Assembly: GCF_029023725.1 (NCBI RefSeq)
Contig: NZ_CP119075.1
Coordinates: forward strand, 3,343,501 to 3,407,500
Source: Synoicihabitans lomoniglobus
GTDB lineage: Bacteria; Verrucomicrobiota; Verrucomicrobiia; Opitutales; Opitutaceae
Length of the DNA: 64,000 nucleotides
Reading direction: 5' to 3'
Positions 1 to 8,829 of this stretch are shown here, piece by piece (the stretch's first letter is position 1; every line of letters starts with the position of its first letter). The position numbers and the translations under genes were made by a program. The notes beneath the pieces were generated by a model, which was not told the origin of the DNA, made no database searches, and saw nothing but the letters and a program-made list of their open reading frames with translations.

Positions 1-110
1 TCACCTATATGAAACTCTTGGATGTCCCACTCGGCCTGCTCATCAATTTCAATGTCACCAAGCTCACTGACGGAGTCAGTCGTCTGATACTACCCGGCGC
101 CAACCGCTGA
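1..110 (+). CDS. GxxExxY family protein, C-terminal fragment
   Basis: The frame is open from the left edge and stops with TGA at 108-110, giving about 36 residues. It contains the string [20 protein letters not shown], which matches the characteristic C-terminus of the small GxxExxY proteins (PD-(D/E)XK-like fold, unknown role). Only the tail is present, so the GxxExxY signature itself lies outside the window. The identification rests on recognising this C-terminal pattern, and the biochemical function is unknown. Confidence 0.7.
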   Translation, partial: TYMKLLDVPLGLLINFNVTKLTDGVSRLILPGANR

Positions 111-157
111 CCAGCTCCGTTTCCCTCTGTTTCCTCCTGTAATAAAACATCCACCAA

Positions 158-1483
158 ATGGATACACTCGTTCCTATTTTTCGCGGCGTCATTGGCATTC
201 TCGGTTTCACCGCGATCGCCTACGCGTTCAGCTCCAACCGACGCGCCATTGACTGGAAGCTCGTCGGCACCGGCACCATCCTCCAGATCTTCGTCGCCCT
301 CGTCGTGCTGAAGGTCGGTCCGGTGCGGACGCTGTTCGAGATCATCGGCCAAGGGTTTGTCAAAGTCATCGACTTTACCAACGCCGGCACCGGGCTGCTG
401 TTCGGATGGTTTCTCAACATCGCGCCGGGCAATGTCGACGGCCTCCCCTTCACCAACGGCGGCCCCGTGTTCGTGGTCACCATCCTGCCCTCGATCATCT
501 TTTTCGCCGCGCTCACGGCCATGCTCTACTATCTGGGCGTCCTGCAACGCGTCGTCTATGTATTCGCGTGGTTCATGTCCAAAACCATGAAACTCGGCGG
601 CGCCGAAAGCATGTCAGCTTCCGCCAATGTATTCGTGGGCCAGACCGAAGCGCCGCTGTTGATCAAACCCTACCTCGACAAGATGACGCGGTCGGAGCTG
701 CTTGCGATCATGGTCGGCGGCATGGCCACCATCGCCGGCGGCGTCATGGTGATCTACATCAGCCTGCTCGGGGGGGACGACCCGGCGGCGCAAGTGCAGT
801 TCGCCACCCACCTCATCACCAAATCCGTCATGTCGGCACCGGCGGCTCTGGTCATCGCCAAGATGCTGCTGCCGCAGACCGAGGAAGTGAACCGCGACCT
901 CCAGATCCCTCGCGAGAAGTTCGGCGCCAATATCCTCGACGCCATCTGCGTCGGCACCGGTGACGGCATCAAACTCGCCATCAACGTCGGCGCCATGCTC
1001 ATCGTGTTCACCGCATTGGTGGCCATGATCAACTTTGGACTCGGCGGACTCCTCGGTGACTACACCGGACTCAACGACGTCATCGCCTCGGCCACCGGCG
1101 ATCAATACACGGAGCTGTCCATGCAGTTCGTTTTCGGGCTTATCGGCGCGCCCATCGCCTGGCTCATGGGCATTGAAAGCGGGCAACTCATGATGGCGGG
1201 CCAACTCCTCGGCGAGAAGACGGTGCTCAACGAATTCGTCGCCTACTTCTCGATGAACAACCTCTACGCCGCCGGTGAACTTACCGATCCGCGCACGCGT
1301 ATCATCCTGGCCTACGCCTTGGCAGGATTTTCCAACCTCGTTTCCATCGGCATCCAGATTGGCGGCATTGGCGCCCTCGCCCCCGAACGTCGCGCCGATC
1401 TCGCCCAACTCGGCTGGCGTGCGCTGCTCGGTGGATCCCTCGCCTGCTTCATCCCCGCTTCCATCGCCGGCATGCTGATCTGA
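158..1483 (+). CDS. nupC: Concentrative nucleoside transporter (CNT/NupC family)
   Basis: This 441-residue integral membrane protein should import nucleosides with H+ or Na+ across the inner membrane. The family signature GGAESMSASANVFVGQTEAP lies at about residues 147-166, followed by the conserved LLIKPYL, and a second conserved ESGQLMMAG stretch sits in the C-terminal half. Length is close to the 400-440 residues usual for the family. The ATG at 158 gives the expected hydrophobic N-terminus, with no strong ribosome binding site. It stands alone on the strand and substrate preference (pyrimidine or purine) cannot be read from sequence. Confidence 0.93.
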   Translation: MDTLVPIFRGVIGILGFTAIAYAFSSNRRAIDWKLVGTGTILQIFVALVVLKVGPVRTLFEIIGQGFVKVIDFTNAGTGLLFGWFLNIAPGNVDGLPFTNGGPVFVVTILPSIIFFAALTAMLYYLGVLQRVVYVFAWFMSKTMKLGGAESMSASANVFVGQTEAPLLIKPYLDKMTRSELLAIMVGGMATIAGGVMVIYISLLGGDDPAAQVQFATHLITKSVMSAPAALVIAKMLLPQTEEVNRDLQIPREKFGANILDAICVGTGDGIKLAINVGAMLIVFTALVAMINFGLGGLLGDYTGLNDVIASATGDQYTELSMQFVFGLIGAPIAWLMGIESGQLMMAGQLLGEKTVLNEFVAYFSMNNLYAAGELTDPRTRIILAYALAGFSNLVSIGIQIGGIGALAPERRADLAQLGWRALLGGSLACFIPASIAGMLI

Positions 1484-1593
1484 GTAAGCAAGCAGTCCGC
1501 CGGTCGGCCCCGCCGCCAACGTCGGAGTTTATCGCCACCCACGTTGTTCGAACGACCTACTTCAAACTTCATTCTTCTTACTTTTCCTCGCCG

Positions 1594-2370
1594 ATGTCTT
1601 CCCGCCGTTCCTCACGGAAACCTTTCCGCTCGCGCCTCCCGTTCGCGCCGGACCCCGATCCCATGTTTCGGTGGCGAGGCGCCGGGGTGTCACGATTGGA
1701 GGGCTTCGCGGATGCCGTTTTTGCCTTCACGCTGACCCTGCTCGTCGTCGCGTTGGAGGTGCCACGCAATTACGATGACCTCATGAAGGTCTTCCAGGAC
1801 TTTCCGGCCTTCGTCGCAACCTTTGCCATGGTGATGTGGTTTTGGACCACGCACTACATTTTCTTCCGCCGCTACGGATTGGAGGACATTTGGACGCGAT
1901 TCTACAACGCCGCCATTTTGCTCTGCGTGGTCTTCCTCGCGTATCCGTTGAAGTTTATCTTCACGAGTGCATTCGCGGCGATGTTCGGCATCGGTGCCGA
2001 ATCCAATGGCATCCAAACCATGGCCGAGCTCAGCCAGCTCTACATCGTTTACGGTGCCGGACTCGCCACCGTCTGCTTTGCGTATCTGTTGCTCTACCTG
2101 CACGCCTATCGGCTGCGTAAAGCGCTTCATCTGAACGAGACCGAGATTATCATCACTCAAGGCTCGATCAGCCGTATCCTGATCAACATCGCCGTCTGCT
2201 TGGTTTCGATTGTCCTCGCTCAACAGGAACGCCACGTCGTGCTCCCCGGCATCATCTATTGCTCGCTTGGTCCTCTGGTCGGAATCAATGGCTGGTGGCA
2301 TGGCACTCGCGCCGTGAAAGCCTTCGACGCCGGAAGATCCCGCCACGGCAAACCGTCAACCGCCGCCTAA
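1594..2370 (+). CDS. TMEM175-like potassium channel family protein (DUF1211)
   Basis: The 258-residue protein is highly hydrophobic with about six membrane segments. Near residues 34-45 it carries RLEGFADAVFAF, a form of the RxxxFSDAVFAI signature that lines the pore in bacterial TMEM175 homologues. An extra basic, proline-rich stretch of about 30 residues precedes it, so the true start could be an internal codon. Bacterial members form K+-permeable tetramers; the physiological role here is unknown. It ends 36 bp from the convergent transposase gene and has no obvious functional neighbour. Confidence 0.85.
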   Translation: MSSRRSSRKPFRSRLPFAPDPDPMFRWRGAGVSRLEGFADAVFAFTLTLLVVALEVPRNYDDLMKVFQDFPAFVATFAMVMWFWTTHYIFFRRYGLEDIWTRFYNAAILLCVVFLAYPLKFIFTSAFAAMFGIGAESNGIQTMAELSQLYIVYGAGLATVCFAYLLLYLHAYRLRKALHLNETEIIITQGSISRILINIAVCLVSIVLAQQERHVVLPGIIYCSLGPLVGINGWWHGTRAVKAFDAGRSRHGKPSTAA

Positions 2371-2405
2371 AACCACGCGCCCGGAGCAACTCGTTCCGGG
2401 TTTGG

Positions 2406-3428
2406 CTAACCCAGTGCCTGACGTCGCAAACCTCGCAACGTCGTCAAATCCCCCCAATCGGCGATGTGTGGTAAGTGTCGCGGTCGCGTGCGCTCGCGCC
2501 GCCCGGTGTTTATCTGATACCGCACCAAATGTTCCTGCACGAACGCCTGCGATCCCAATACTGCGCCGTCGCTGAAGTGACGTATCCGGCATCTGAGCAC
2601 GCTCGCCATCGGCAATTGGCCTTTGTTTTTCACCACCCGTTGAAACTCTGCCGCCGATAAACATCCGCGGTTCGATGCGGGATGGGATCCCTTGCCGAAC
2701 AATAGTTCCCGATAGGCGGCCAAGGCCCTGCCGCGAGTGCCGCCCATGATCGCAATCACCCCCGGCACCGCCCGCTTTGCTCCGGCCACGGCCTCAGCAT
2801 AACCGCAAAACCGGTAGTCCTTGGGGTCATCCACCAAGCCTGCGCGCACTGGATTCAAATCGATGTAAGCGGCCATGGTTTTAAGGGCTCTCCCCTTTCC
2901 CTCTACCAGCACGCTTTTGAAGCGTTCGGACCACAGGGTGCCGAAGCGATTATGGCTGCGATTAAACCAGACGGAAAATCGTTGTTTGAGCAGTTTCATG
3001 AACTGCGAAACGTCACCCATCAGGGCCAATTGACGCGCTCTCCACTTAACCGCCTCGGGGCCGTTCTTCCGCAATTGACCGGTAATAACGTCAAGTTGTG
3101 CGGTTTGATAACGCGTAGGCTTCGGATACAACACCGCGTAGCGTCTGAGCAAAACGGCATCAGAGACCTGGTTCCGATGAGGAACGCGCAGCAGCACATG
3201 GAAGTGATTGGACATCAGCGCATACGTCAGAACCTCCACGCCGCAATATTCCGCCACCTGCCAAAGCTGCTTCCGCAGCACCTCCTTGGCCACGTCATCC
3301 AACAACCGTTCTCCATTCACGGTCCGCGACATCACATGATAAACCGCCGCCCGCTTCCCCGCATCCACCTTTATTCTCGCCTGTCGCACGACCCCAAACC
3401 CACCCAAAACCCACTCCCCGTCAATCAT
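2406..3428 (-). CDS. REP-associated tyrosine transposase-like protein (Y1_Tnp/IS200-like, RAYT)
   Basis: The 340-residue protein has the HUH nuclease motif SNHFHVLL (HFH at 75-77) and the downstream FNRSHNRFGTLWSERFKS block typical of the REP-associated branch of the IS200/IS605 nucleases. It then has the AAYIDLNPVRAGL block and a C-terminal extension. The residue expected to be the catalytic tyrosine, just before FNR, appears to be phenylalanine (F151, in QRFSVWFNR), so nuclease activity is uncertain. The start is preceded by AGGGACAGG on the coding strand, a plausible ribosome binding site. Such genes are single-copy domesticated transposases that act on REP palindromes; candidate palindromes occur at 42953-43494. 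Confidence 0.85.
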   Translation of the reverse strand: MIDGEWVLGGFGVVRQARIKVDAGKRAAVYHVMSRTVNGERLLDDVAKEVLRKQLWQVAEYCGVEVLTYALMSNHFHVLLRVPHRNQVSDAVLLRRYAVLYPKPTRYQTAQLDVITGQLRKNGPEAVKWRARQLALMGDVSQFMKLLKQRFSVWFNRSHNRFGTLWSERFKSVLVEGKGRALKTMAAYIDLNPVRAGLVDDPKDYRFCGYAEAVAGAKRAVPGVIAIMGGTRGRALAAYRELLFGKGSHPASNRGCLSAAEFQRVVKNKGQLPMASVLRCRIRHFSDGAVLGSQAFVQEHLVRYQINTGRRERTRPRHLPHIADWGDLTTLRGLRRQALG

Positions 3429-3475
3429 TTTTAACCTGTCCCTTTATTTAAGCATTAAAAGATAAACGTGTTTGC

Positions 3476-4657
3476 TTAGTTGCCGATGCGTAGTGAGCCG
3501 GGGGGGCGGCCTAGTTTGCGGCGGCAAACTATGCTGAGGTGGCGGGCGTCCTGGAATCCACAGGCGTAGGCGACTTCGGCGATCGTCATTTTGGGGTTCT
3601 CCTGCAGTAGCACTTCCGCTCGTTCGAGTTGTTGCCTTTGCACTTCGGCATACACCGAGGTCTGCAATGCCGCCCGGAAACGCATTTCAAGTGATCGCCG
3701 GGAAACCCCCACCGACCGGGCGACTTCCTCCACATATATGGTGTTCGCGAGTCGGTCTCCAATGTAGTCGAGCGCCGCCGCCACGACTTCGTCATTCACC
3801 GCCAACTTGTCCGTGGAGCCCCGTGCGACAATTTTAAGCGGAGGCACCCGAACCGTCTCAACGGGGAGGTCCGGATTCTCTATTTCGGCCAATAACCGCC
3901 GGGCGGCTTCGTAACCGATGCGTCGACGGTTGAGTTCGATACTGGACAGCGCCACCGATGAAAAGCCCAGTTGGATGTCGTCATTGTCCACGCCCAATAC
4001 CGCGACATCCGCCGGGATGTTCGCCCCAATGTCCGCGCATGCTTCCGCCACCGCACGAGCCACGGCGTCGTTGAAACAAAACACCCCCACCGGACGTTGC
4101 TGTGGTTTCAACCATGTCGCGATCCGAGCCACCGCCCGAGCCGATGGGGCGTCACCTTCCGGCATTTCCGGCAATACCAACATTTCGGTCGTCGCCCCCG
4201 CCGCTTTGCCCGCACGCCGATAGCCCCTGCCGCGCAATCGAGACGACCGGTGCCGATCCACACCACAAAAACCAAGTCGCTCAAATCCGCGTCGCACGAA
4301 AAAACGGGCCGCCAACTCCCCCACGCGTTCGTCATCGTTGATGATATTGGTCAACCCCTTCCCTTCCGTGCGCCCGGATACATTGACCACCGGAACGCCC
4401 AACTTCAGCAACGCCACCTCGTCTTCCCGCGACGCCAAACGGGTGATGAGTCCGTCGAGCTGCAGGCGGCGCAGCTTCACGGGCTCAAACTTCGCCGGCC
4501 GTGCGATCTTGATCACCTGCACTTGCGGCGACCGCCGAAAGCCTTCCGCCAGCCCTTGCAACACCCCGTGCCAGTGCTCCGTTTCAATCGAGAGCATAAT
4601 CCCCACACGGTATCGACGGACTTCGGTCATCCCTCGCAGCAAACCGTCGTTGCGCAT
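3476..4657 (-). CDS. XylR-type transcriptional regulator (LacI-like ligand domain plus AraC HTH)
   Basis: The 393-residue protein has a periplasmic-binding-protein-like ligand domain (about residues 15-285, with [20 protein letters not shown] and VLGVDNDD) and a C-terminal AraC-type double helix-turn-helix (about 300-393, [20 protein letters not shown] and [19 protein letters not shown]). This is the architecture of the XylR sugar regulators, which bind DNA directly upstream of catabolic operons. The ATG at 4657 was preferred to a GTG at 4705 because the longer form adds a basic leader not seen in the family; ATG 4630 is also possible. It is divergent from the uronate operon 75 bp away, so it probably controls that operon in response to a sugar or uronate. 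Confidence 0.85.
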   Translation of the reverse strand: MRNDGLLRGMTEVRRYRVGIMLSIETEHWHGVLQGLAEGFRRSPQVQVIKIARPAKFEPVKLRRLQLDGLITRLASREDEVALLKLGVPVVNVSGRTEGKGLTNIINDDERVGELAARFFVRRGFERLGFCGVDRHRSSRLRGRGYRRAGKAAGATTEMLVLPEMPEGDAPSARAVARIATWLKPQQRPVGVFCFNDAVARAVAEACADIGANIPADVAVLGVDNDDIQLGFSSVALSSIELNRRRIGYEAARRLLAEIENPDLPVETVRVPPLKIVARGSTDKLAVNDEVVAAALDYIGDRLANTIYVEEVARSVGVSRRSLEMRFRAALQTSVYAEVQRQQLERAEVLLQENPKMTIAEVAYACGFQDARHLSIVCRRKLGRPPGSLRIGN

Positions 4658-4675
4658 TTTGTAAAATCTTATGCG
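4653..4675. promoter_or_regulatory. Candidate operator between the XylR-type regulator and the uronate operon
   Basis: An inverted repeat CGCAT (4653-4657) and ATGCG (4671-4675), spaced 13 bp, overlaps the regulator start and lies 57 bp before the SDR start codon. It also contains TTTTGTAAAA. The segment can be read alternatively as two GCG-ATTTT-like direct repeats about 20 bp apart, the spacing expected for an AraC-type reader. Binding is inferred from position and symmetry only. Confidence 0.35.
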
Positions 4676-4731
4676 TTTTATTGCCTGCGGTATATGCCTT
4701 CTCACTGATAGGCTTGTCCTTCCCCCTTACC

Positions 4732-5517
4732 ATGAGCTCTCCCTATCTCGAATCCCTCTTCTCTTTGGAAAACCGCATCGCGGTCGTCATCGGTGGCACC
4801 GGTGAACTTTGCGGTGCCATGGCCGAGGGGCTGGCCGGTGCCGGCGCCGAGGTCGTGCTTGTCGGACGCAACGAAGCCAAGGCTTCCGCCCGCCTCGAGC
4901 GCATCGCGGCCGCCGGTGGTAACGCGTGGTTTCACGCCGCCGACGCCACCAGCCGCGCCGATCTGATCGCGCTGCGCGACGCCGTGCTGGCTCGGTCCGG
5001 TCGCATCGACGTTCTCGTCAACGGAGCGGGAGTGAATTCGCCCACTCCGTTGATGGACATCCCCGAGGACGAGTTCGACCGCATCATCAGCGCCAACGTC
5101 AAAGGCGTGCTCATGGCCTGTCAGGTATTTGGCGAACACCTGCTCTCCGCTCCCGACGGCGGCTCGATCATCAACATCGGTTCGGCCTCGGCCCGGGTTC
5201 CGCTTTCCCGCGTCTTCACCTACTCCGCGTCCAAAGCGGCGGTCCACAACCTCACCAAAAACATCGCCCGCGAATGGGCCACCAAAGGCGTGCGCGTCAA
5301 CCTCCTCGTCCCCGGTTTCTTCCCCGCCGAACAAAATCGCAAGGTGCTCACACCCGACCGGGTCGAAACCATCATGGGCCACACGCCCATGAAGCGATTT
5401 GGCCAGGCCAAAGAGCTCATCGGCGCCACGCTCTTTCTCGCGAGCAATGCCGCCAGCAGCTTTGTCACCGGCGCCGAAATCGAAGTCGACGGCGGTTTCC
5501 ACGCCATGACCATTTAA
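4732..5517 (+). CDS. SDR family oxidoreductase, probable D-mannonate oxidoreductase (fructuronate reductase)
   Basis: This 261-residue classical short-chain dehydrogenase has a nucleotide-binding GGTGELCG near residue 20, NGAG near 100 and the catalytic YSASK (Tyr164, Lys168) with the upstream Ser in GSASAR. The SDR-type fructuronate reductases of Gram-positive and Bacteroidota uronate operons begin similarly ([14 protein letters not shown]). It is the first gene of an operon with the UxaE-like and UxaC genes, 13 bp before the next start, so reduction of fructuronate to mannonate is the most economical assignment. Start ATG 4732 is chosen over an upstream GTG because it gives the normal family N-terminus. 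The substrate is inferred from context, as SDR sequence alone does not fix it. Confidence 0.75.
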   Translation: MSSPYLESLFSLENRIAVVIGGTGELCGAMAEGLAGAGAEVVLVGRNEAKASARLERIAAAGGNAWFHAADATSRADLIALRDAVLARSGRIDVLVNGAGVNSPTPLMDIPEDEFDRIISANVKGVLMACQVFGEHLLSAPDGGSIINIGSASARVPLSRVFTYSASKAAVHNLTKNIAREWATKGVRVNLLVPGFFPAEQNRKVLTPDRVETIMGHTPMKRFGQAKELIGATLFLASNAASSFVTGAEIEVDGGFHAMTI

Positions 5518-5530
5518 GTCCTCCCCGACC

Positions 5531-7387
5531 ATGTCCGCCATCAACTCCTTTCTCGTTTCCCACCAGCTCCGCATCGCGAGCAACCCCTGCGTTTCGCCCG
5601 ACTTTTGCCTCGATTGGCCCGAACTCCAAAAACTACTCCTCGCTGGCGAAGCCCTCCACGTCTGGGCCCACAGCGGTTTCCGCACCGCCGCCGGAGCGTG
5701 GAAGCTTCGCGAAAATCTTAAAACCGGCGATTGCGCCTGGGTGCTGTCTCCCGCGCCAGGCGTGACCAATGGATCCACGACGCTGGCGGACGGCGTCGTA
5801 TTACCCTCGGGGGCCTGCGCTTTCCCCGCCACGTGGACGAACCTGCTTGCCCTTAAAAACCTGATTCTGGAGCACGACCCCGCCGCTACGATTTTCCCCG
5901 GCACCACCGCCAACCTCGGCCGCAGCACGCTCGGCGTCGGCGCCCGCTTCACCACGTTGCATTGGCCGGCCGTCGAATGGACCATGGCACGGCTCGGCAT
6001 CGGGTTGACCGCCAATCAAAACAGTATTCCACGCGAGCTGGTCTACGACGTGGATGCCATGTTGGCCGACGATCTCGACACGGTTCCATTTCCCTTCATC
6101 GGAGCCAATGTGCCGGAAGGCCATCAAGGCCAATCCGTCGAGGGCATGAGTCACGGCGCCGTGTTGTCCAAACTCAAATCAGGTTTTCACCACCACCGCA
6201 TCGCCTGGAGCTTCAACGCCGACCACCAACCCATCGGCGGCAAGTTCGACTCCCGGGAAGACGCGCTCGTGCGCGGTTCCCTCCTGGCGTCCTACATCAC
6301 GTTCGACCTCTCCCCCGAATTGGCGAAAAAGGCGCCCGCCTCCATCGACGCGATCGCACCGGATTTACGTGAACAGGTCCGTCGCCGCATGGCCGAGGTG
6401 GGCATCACCGCCGACGATGCGGCGTTCGAAAAACTACTCGGCACGGTTTGGCCCGCCATGCTCAAAATGAAGCAACGCGACGAGCTCTACCGCGCCGCGC
6501 GCGCTTCGGCTTTCACCACGCCCGAAGGCCGGGCCTACCTGCGCGAACTCTCCATCGACGAGCTGCCCGGTCTCACCACGCCCGAAACCACCGCCATCAT
6601 GCTCGCCCTGTGCGATGCGATGGACATGCCGGTCAACTTCGTCGCCCCCGCCTTCGGCTTCCAAAAGAACATCCCGTATCCCAACCAAACCAAACTGCGC
6701 AAACTCATCACCGCGCAGTGGAACGTTTGTCAAAAATTTGGCGTGAGCATCGGTTTCCACTCCGGCTCGGGCAAATCGGCCGAGAACTACCGTCTGATGG
6801 GTGAGATCACTGGTAGCCAGCTCGAGATCAAAACCAGTGGTCGCTACACCTACGAAATGGGCCGCGCCCTGCATGCCTCGAGCGACCCCGCCGACCAGGC
6901 GCTATGGCGCGATTGGTATGCTTTCACCATAGAACTCGCCGTGGCCGGCGCGTTCAGCGACGACGCCACCGAGCGCGACGCCGCCAGGGGGTTCATTCTC
7001 GCCAACTACGACGAACCCGCCGACGCCGAGGGCATCTTTGCGGACGAAGCCACCTGCCGCTCCACCCTGGTTGCCCTCACCCCGCACCCCGACCGCGTAT
7101 TCTTTTTTGAATACAATTTTCTCTACGTGCTGGCCGCCGATGGCAAAGCCACCAAAGCCGCGCTCGGCGATCACTCGCCCGCCGGATATCGCCAACGCGC
7201 GCGGTTCTACTCGATCAGTCGGGAAGCCCGCCTGGGCTACGCCCGCCGCGTCGCTGAATACCTGATCTTTCTGGCCGAAACCACCGGCCTCGCCACCGCG
7301 GCCCGCTGCGCCGAGGCCACCAGCCGTCTCGCCGGATTCACCGCTTACTCTGATTTGCTGAACGACATCGCCCAAACGTCCGAATAA
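5531..7387 (+). CDS. uxaE: Tagaturonate epimerase-like protein (UxaE family)
   Basis: The 618-residue soluble protein resembles the tagaturonate/fructuronate epimerase family (UxaE, characterised in Thermotoga). It has the core GVSIGFHSGSGKSAENY (about residues 404-420) followed by a LEIKTSGRYTYEMGRAL-type segment, the region that carries metal and substrate ligands in the family. It is longer than Thermotoga UxaE (about 480), with an N-terminal extension. UxaE interconverts D-tagaturonate and D-fructuronate at C-4. Placed between an SDR reductase and UxaC, it would let galacturonate enter the glucuronate branch. The assignment combines partial motif similarity with strong context; it may be a divergent subfamily. 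Confidence 0.65.
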   Translation: MSAINSFLVSHQLRIASNPCVSPDFCLDWPELQKLLLAGEALHVWAHSGFRTAAGAWKLRENLKTGDCAWVLSPAPGVTNGSTTLADGVVLPSGACAFPATWTNLLALKNLILEHDPAATIFPGTTANLGRSTLGVGARFTTLHWPAVEWTMARLGIGLTANQNSIPRELVYDVDAMLADDLDTVPFPFIGANVPEGHQGQSVEGMSHGAVLSKLKSGFHHHRIAWSFNADHQPIGGKFDSREDALVRGSLLASYITFDLSPELAKKAPASIDAIAPDLREQVRRRMAEVGITADDAAFEKLLGTVWPAMLKMKQRDELYRAARASAFTTPEGRAYLRELSIDELPGLTTPETTAIMLALCDAMDMPVNFVAPAFGFQKNIPYPNQTKLRKLITAQWNVCQKFGVSIGFHSGSGKSAENYRLMGEITGSQLEIKTSGRYTYEMGRALHASSDPADQALWRDWYAFTIELAVAGAFSDDATERDAARGFILANYDEPADAEGIFADEATCRSTLVALTPHPDRVFFFEYNFLYVLAADGKATKAALGDHSPAGYRQRARFYSISREARLGYARRVAEYLIFLAETTGLATAARCAEATSRLAGFTAYSDLLNDIAQTSE

Positions 7388-7407
7388 ATCCCCGCCCCCC
7401 GCCTCGC

Positions 7408-8829
7408 ATGCGCCCCTACATCCACGACGACTTCATGTTGCATTCGGACGCCGCCGTCCGCCTCTACCACGACTACGCGGCGGCGGAGCCGATCTTTGAC
7501 TACCACAACCACCTGCCGCACGCGGCGATCGCCGACGACCACGTCTTCGCCGATCTGGCCGAGATCTGGTTGGGCGGCGATCACTACAAGTGGCGGGCCA
7601 TGCGCGCCAACGGCGTGGCCGAACGCTTCTGCACGGGCGACGCCTCCCCCTTCGAGAAATTTGAGGCGTGGGCCGCCACCGTTCCGCAGACCCTGCGCAA
7701 CCCGCTGTATCACTGGACTCATCTCGAACTGAAACGCTACTTCGGCATCGACACGCTGCTCGGTCCCGAAACCGCGCGGGAGATCTGGGACACCGCCAAC
7801 ACCCAACTCGCCGGCATGTCCGTGCAGTCGATCCTGCGGGACCAAAAAGTCGCCGTCGCCGGCACCACCGACGACCCTGCTGACTCCCTCGCCACCCACC
7901 AACGCATCGCGGCGCTCAATCTCAGCACGAAGGTCTACCCGACCTTCCGTCCCGACAAAGCCTACGCGCTGGCCGACCCGGCTGCGTTTAACGCCTATTG
8001 CGCCAAACTCGGCGCCACCGCCGGCCGCGGCGAGATTGCCAGTTTCGACGATCTGCTGGCCGCGCTCGAACAGCGTCACGCCGATTTTCACGCGGTCGGC
8101 GGACGCCTCTCCGACCACGGTCTCGAAACCGCCCTCGCCGAGCCGTGCACGCTGGCCGAAGCCCGTGCGATTTTCCTGAAAGTTCGCGACGGCAACACCC
8201 CCTCGCCCGAGGAACAACTCGGTTTCGGTTCGCTCCTCATGCTGGAGTTTGGTCGTTGGGACGCCAAGCGCGGCTGGACCAAGCAGCTCCACCTCGGCGC
8301 CATGCGCAACAACAGCGCCCGCGCTTACCTCGAGCTCGGCCCCGACTGCGGATTCGACAGCATCGGCGATTACCGTCAGGCCCCGGCGTTGGTGAAATAT
8401 CTCTCCTCGCTCGACGAAACCGGAGAGTTGCCGAAGACCATCGTCTACAATCTGAATCCAGCCGACAACTACATGCTCGCGACACTCGTCGGGAACTTCC
8501 AGGACGGCGTCACCGCCGGTAAAATGCAGTTCGGCAGCGGCTGGTGGTTCCTCGATCAAAAGGAGGCCATGGAGTGGCAGATGAACGCGCTCTCCAACCT
8601 CGGGCTGCTCAGTCGCTTCGTCGGCATGCTCACCGACTCCCGCAGTTTCATGTCATTTCCCCGCCACGAGTATTTCCGTCGCACGCTTTGTAATCTACTC
8701 GGCAGCGAAATGGCCAACGGTGAACTGCCCCCCGACTTCGAGCTCGTCGGCGGCATGGTGAAAAACATCTGCTTCGCCAACGCTCGCAACTACTTCGGCC
8801 TCGCGGTCGACCCGAGCTACTCGGGTTGA
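7408..8829 (+). CDS. uxaC: Glucuronate/galacturonate isomerase UxaC
   Basis: The 473-residue protein matches uronate isomerase over its whole length, which is normal for the family. The amidohydrolase-type metal motif FDYHNHLP (His33, His35) lies near the N-terminus, followed by IWLGGDHYKWRAMRANGV, and the C-terminus has the conserved FVGMLTDSRSFMSFPRHEYF block. The enzyme converts D-galacturonate to D-tagaturonate, or D-glucuronate to D-fructuronate, in the cytoplasm. It is the third gene of the operon, 20 bp after the UxaE-like gene, and its 3' end overlaps the convergent glycosyltransferase by 13 bp. Confidence 0.97.
   Translation: MRPYIHDDFMLHSDAAVRLYHDYAAAEPIFDYHNHLPHAAIADDHVFADLAEIWLGGDHYKWRAMRANGVAERFCTGDASPFEKFEAWAATVPQTLRNPLYHWTHLELKRYFGIDTLLGPETAREIWDTANTQLAGMSVQSILRDQKVAVAGTTDDPADSLATHQRIAALNLSTKVYPTFRPDKAYALADPAAFNAYCAKLGATAGRGEIASFDDLLAALEQRHADFHAVGGRLSDHGLETALAEPCTLAEARAIFLKVRDGNTPSPEEQLGFGSLLMLEFGRWDAKRGWTKQLHLGAMRNNSARAYLELGPDCGFDSIGDYRQAPALVKYLSSLDETGELPKTIVYNLNPADNYMLATLVGNFQDGVTAGKMQFGSGWWFLDQKEAMEWQMNALSNLGLLSRFVGMLTDSRSFMSFPRHEYFRRTLCNLLGSEMANGELPPDFELVGGMVKNICFANARNYFGLAVDPSYSG

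Noticed and set aside
4658..4705. GTG-initiated N-terminal extension of the XylR-type regulator
   Set aside because: It would consume most of the promoter region and adds a basic leader foreign to the family.
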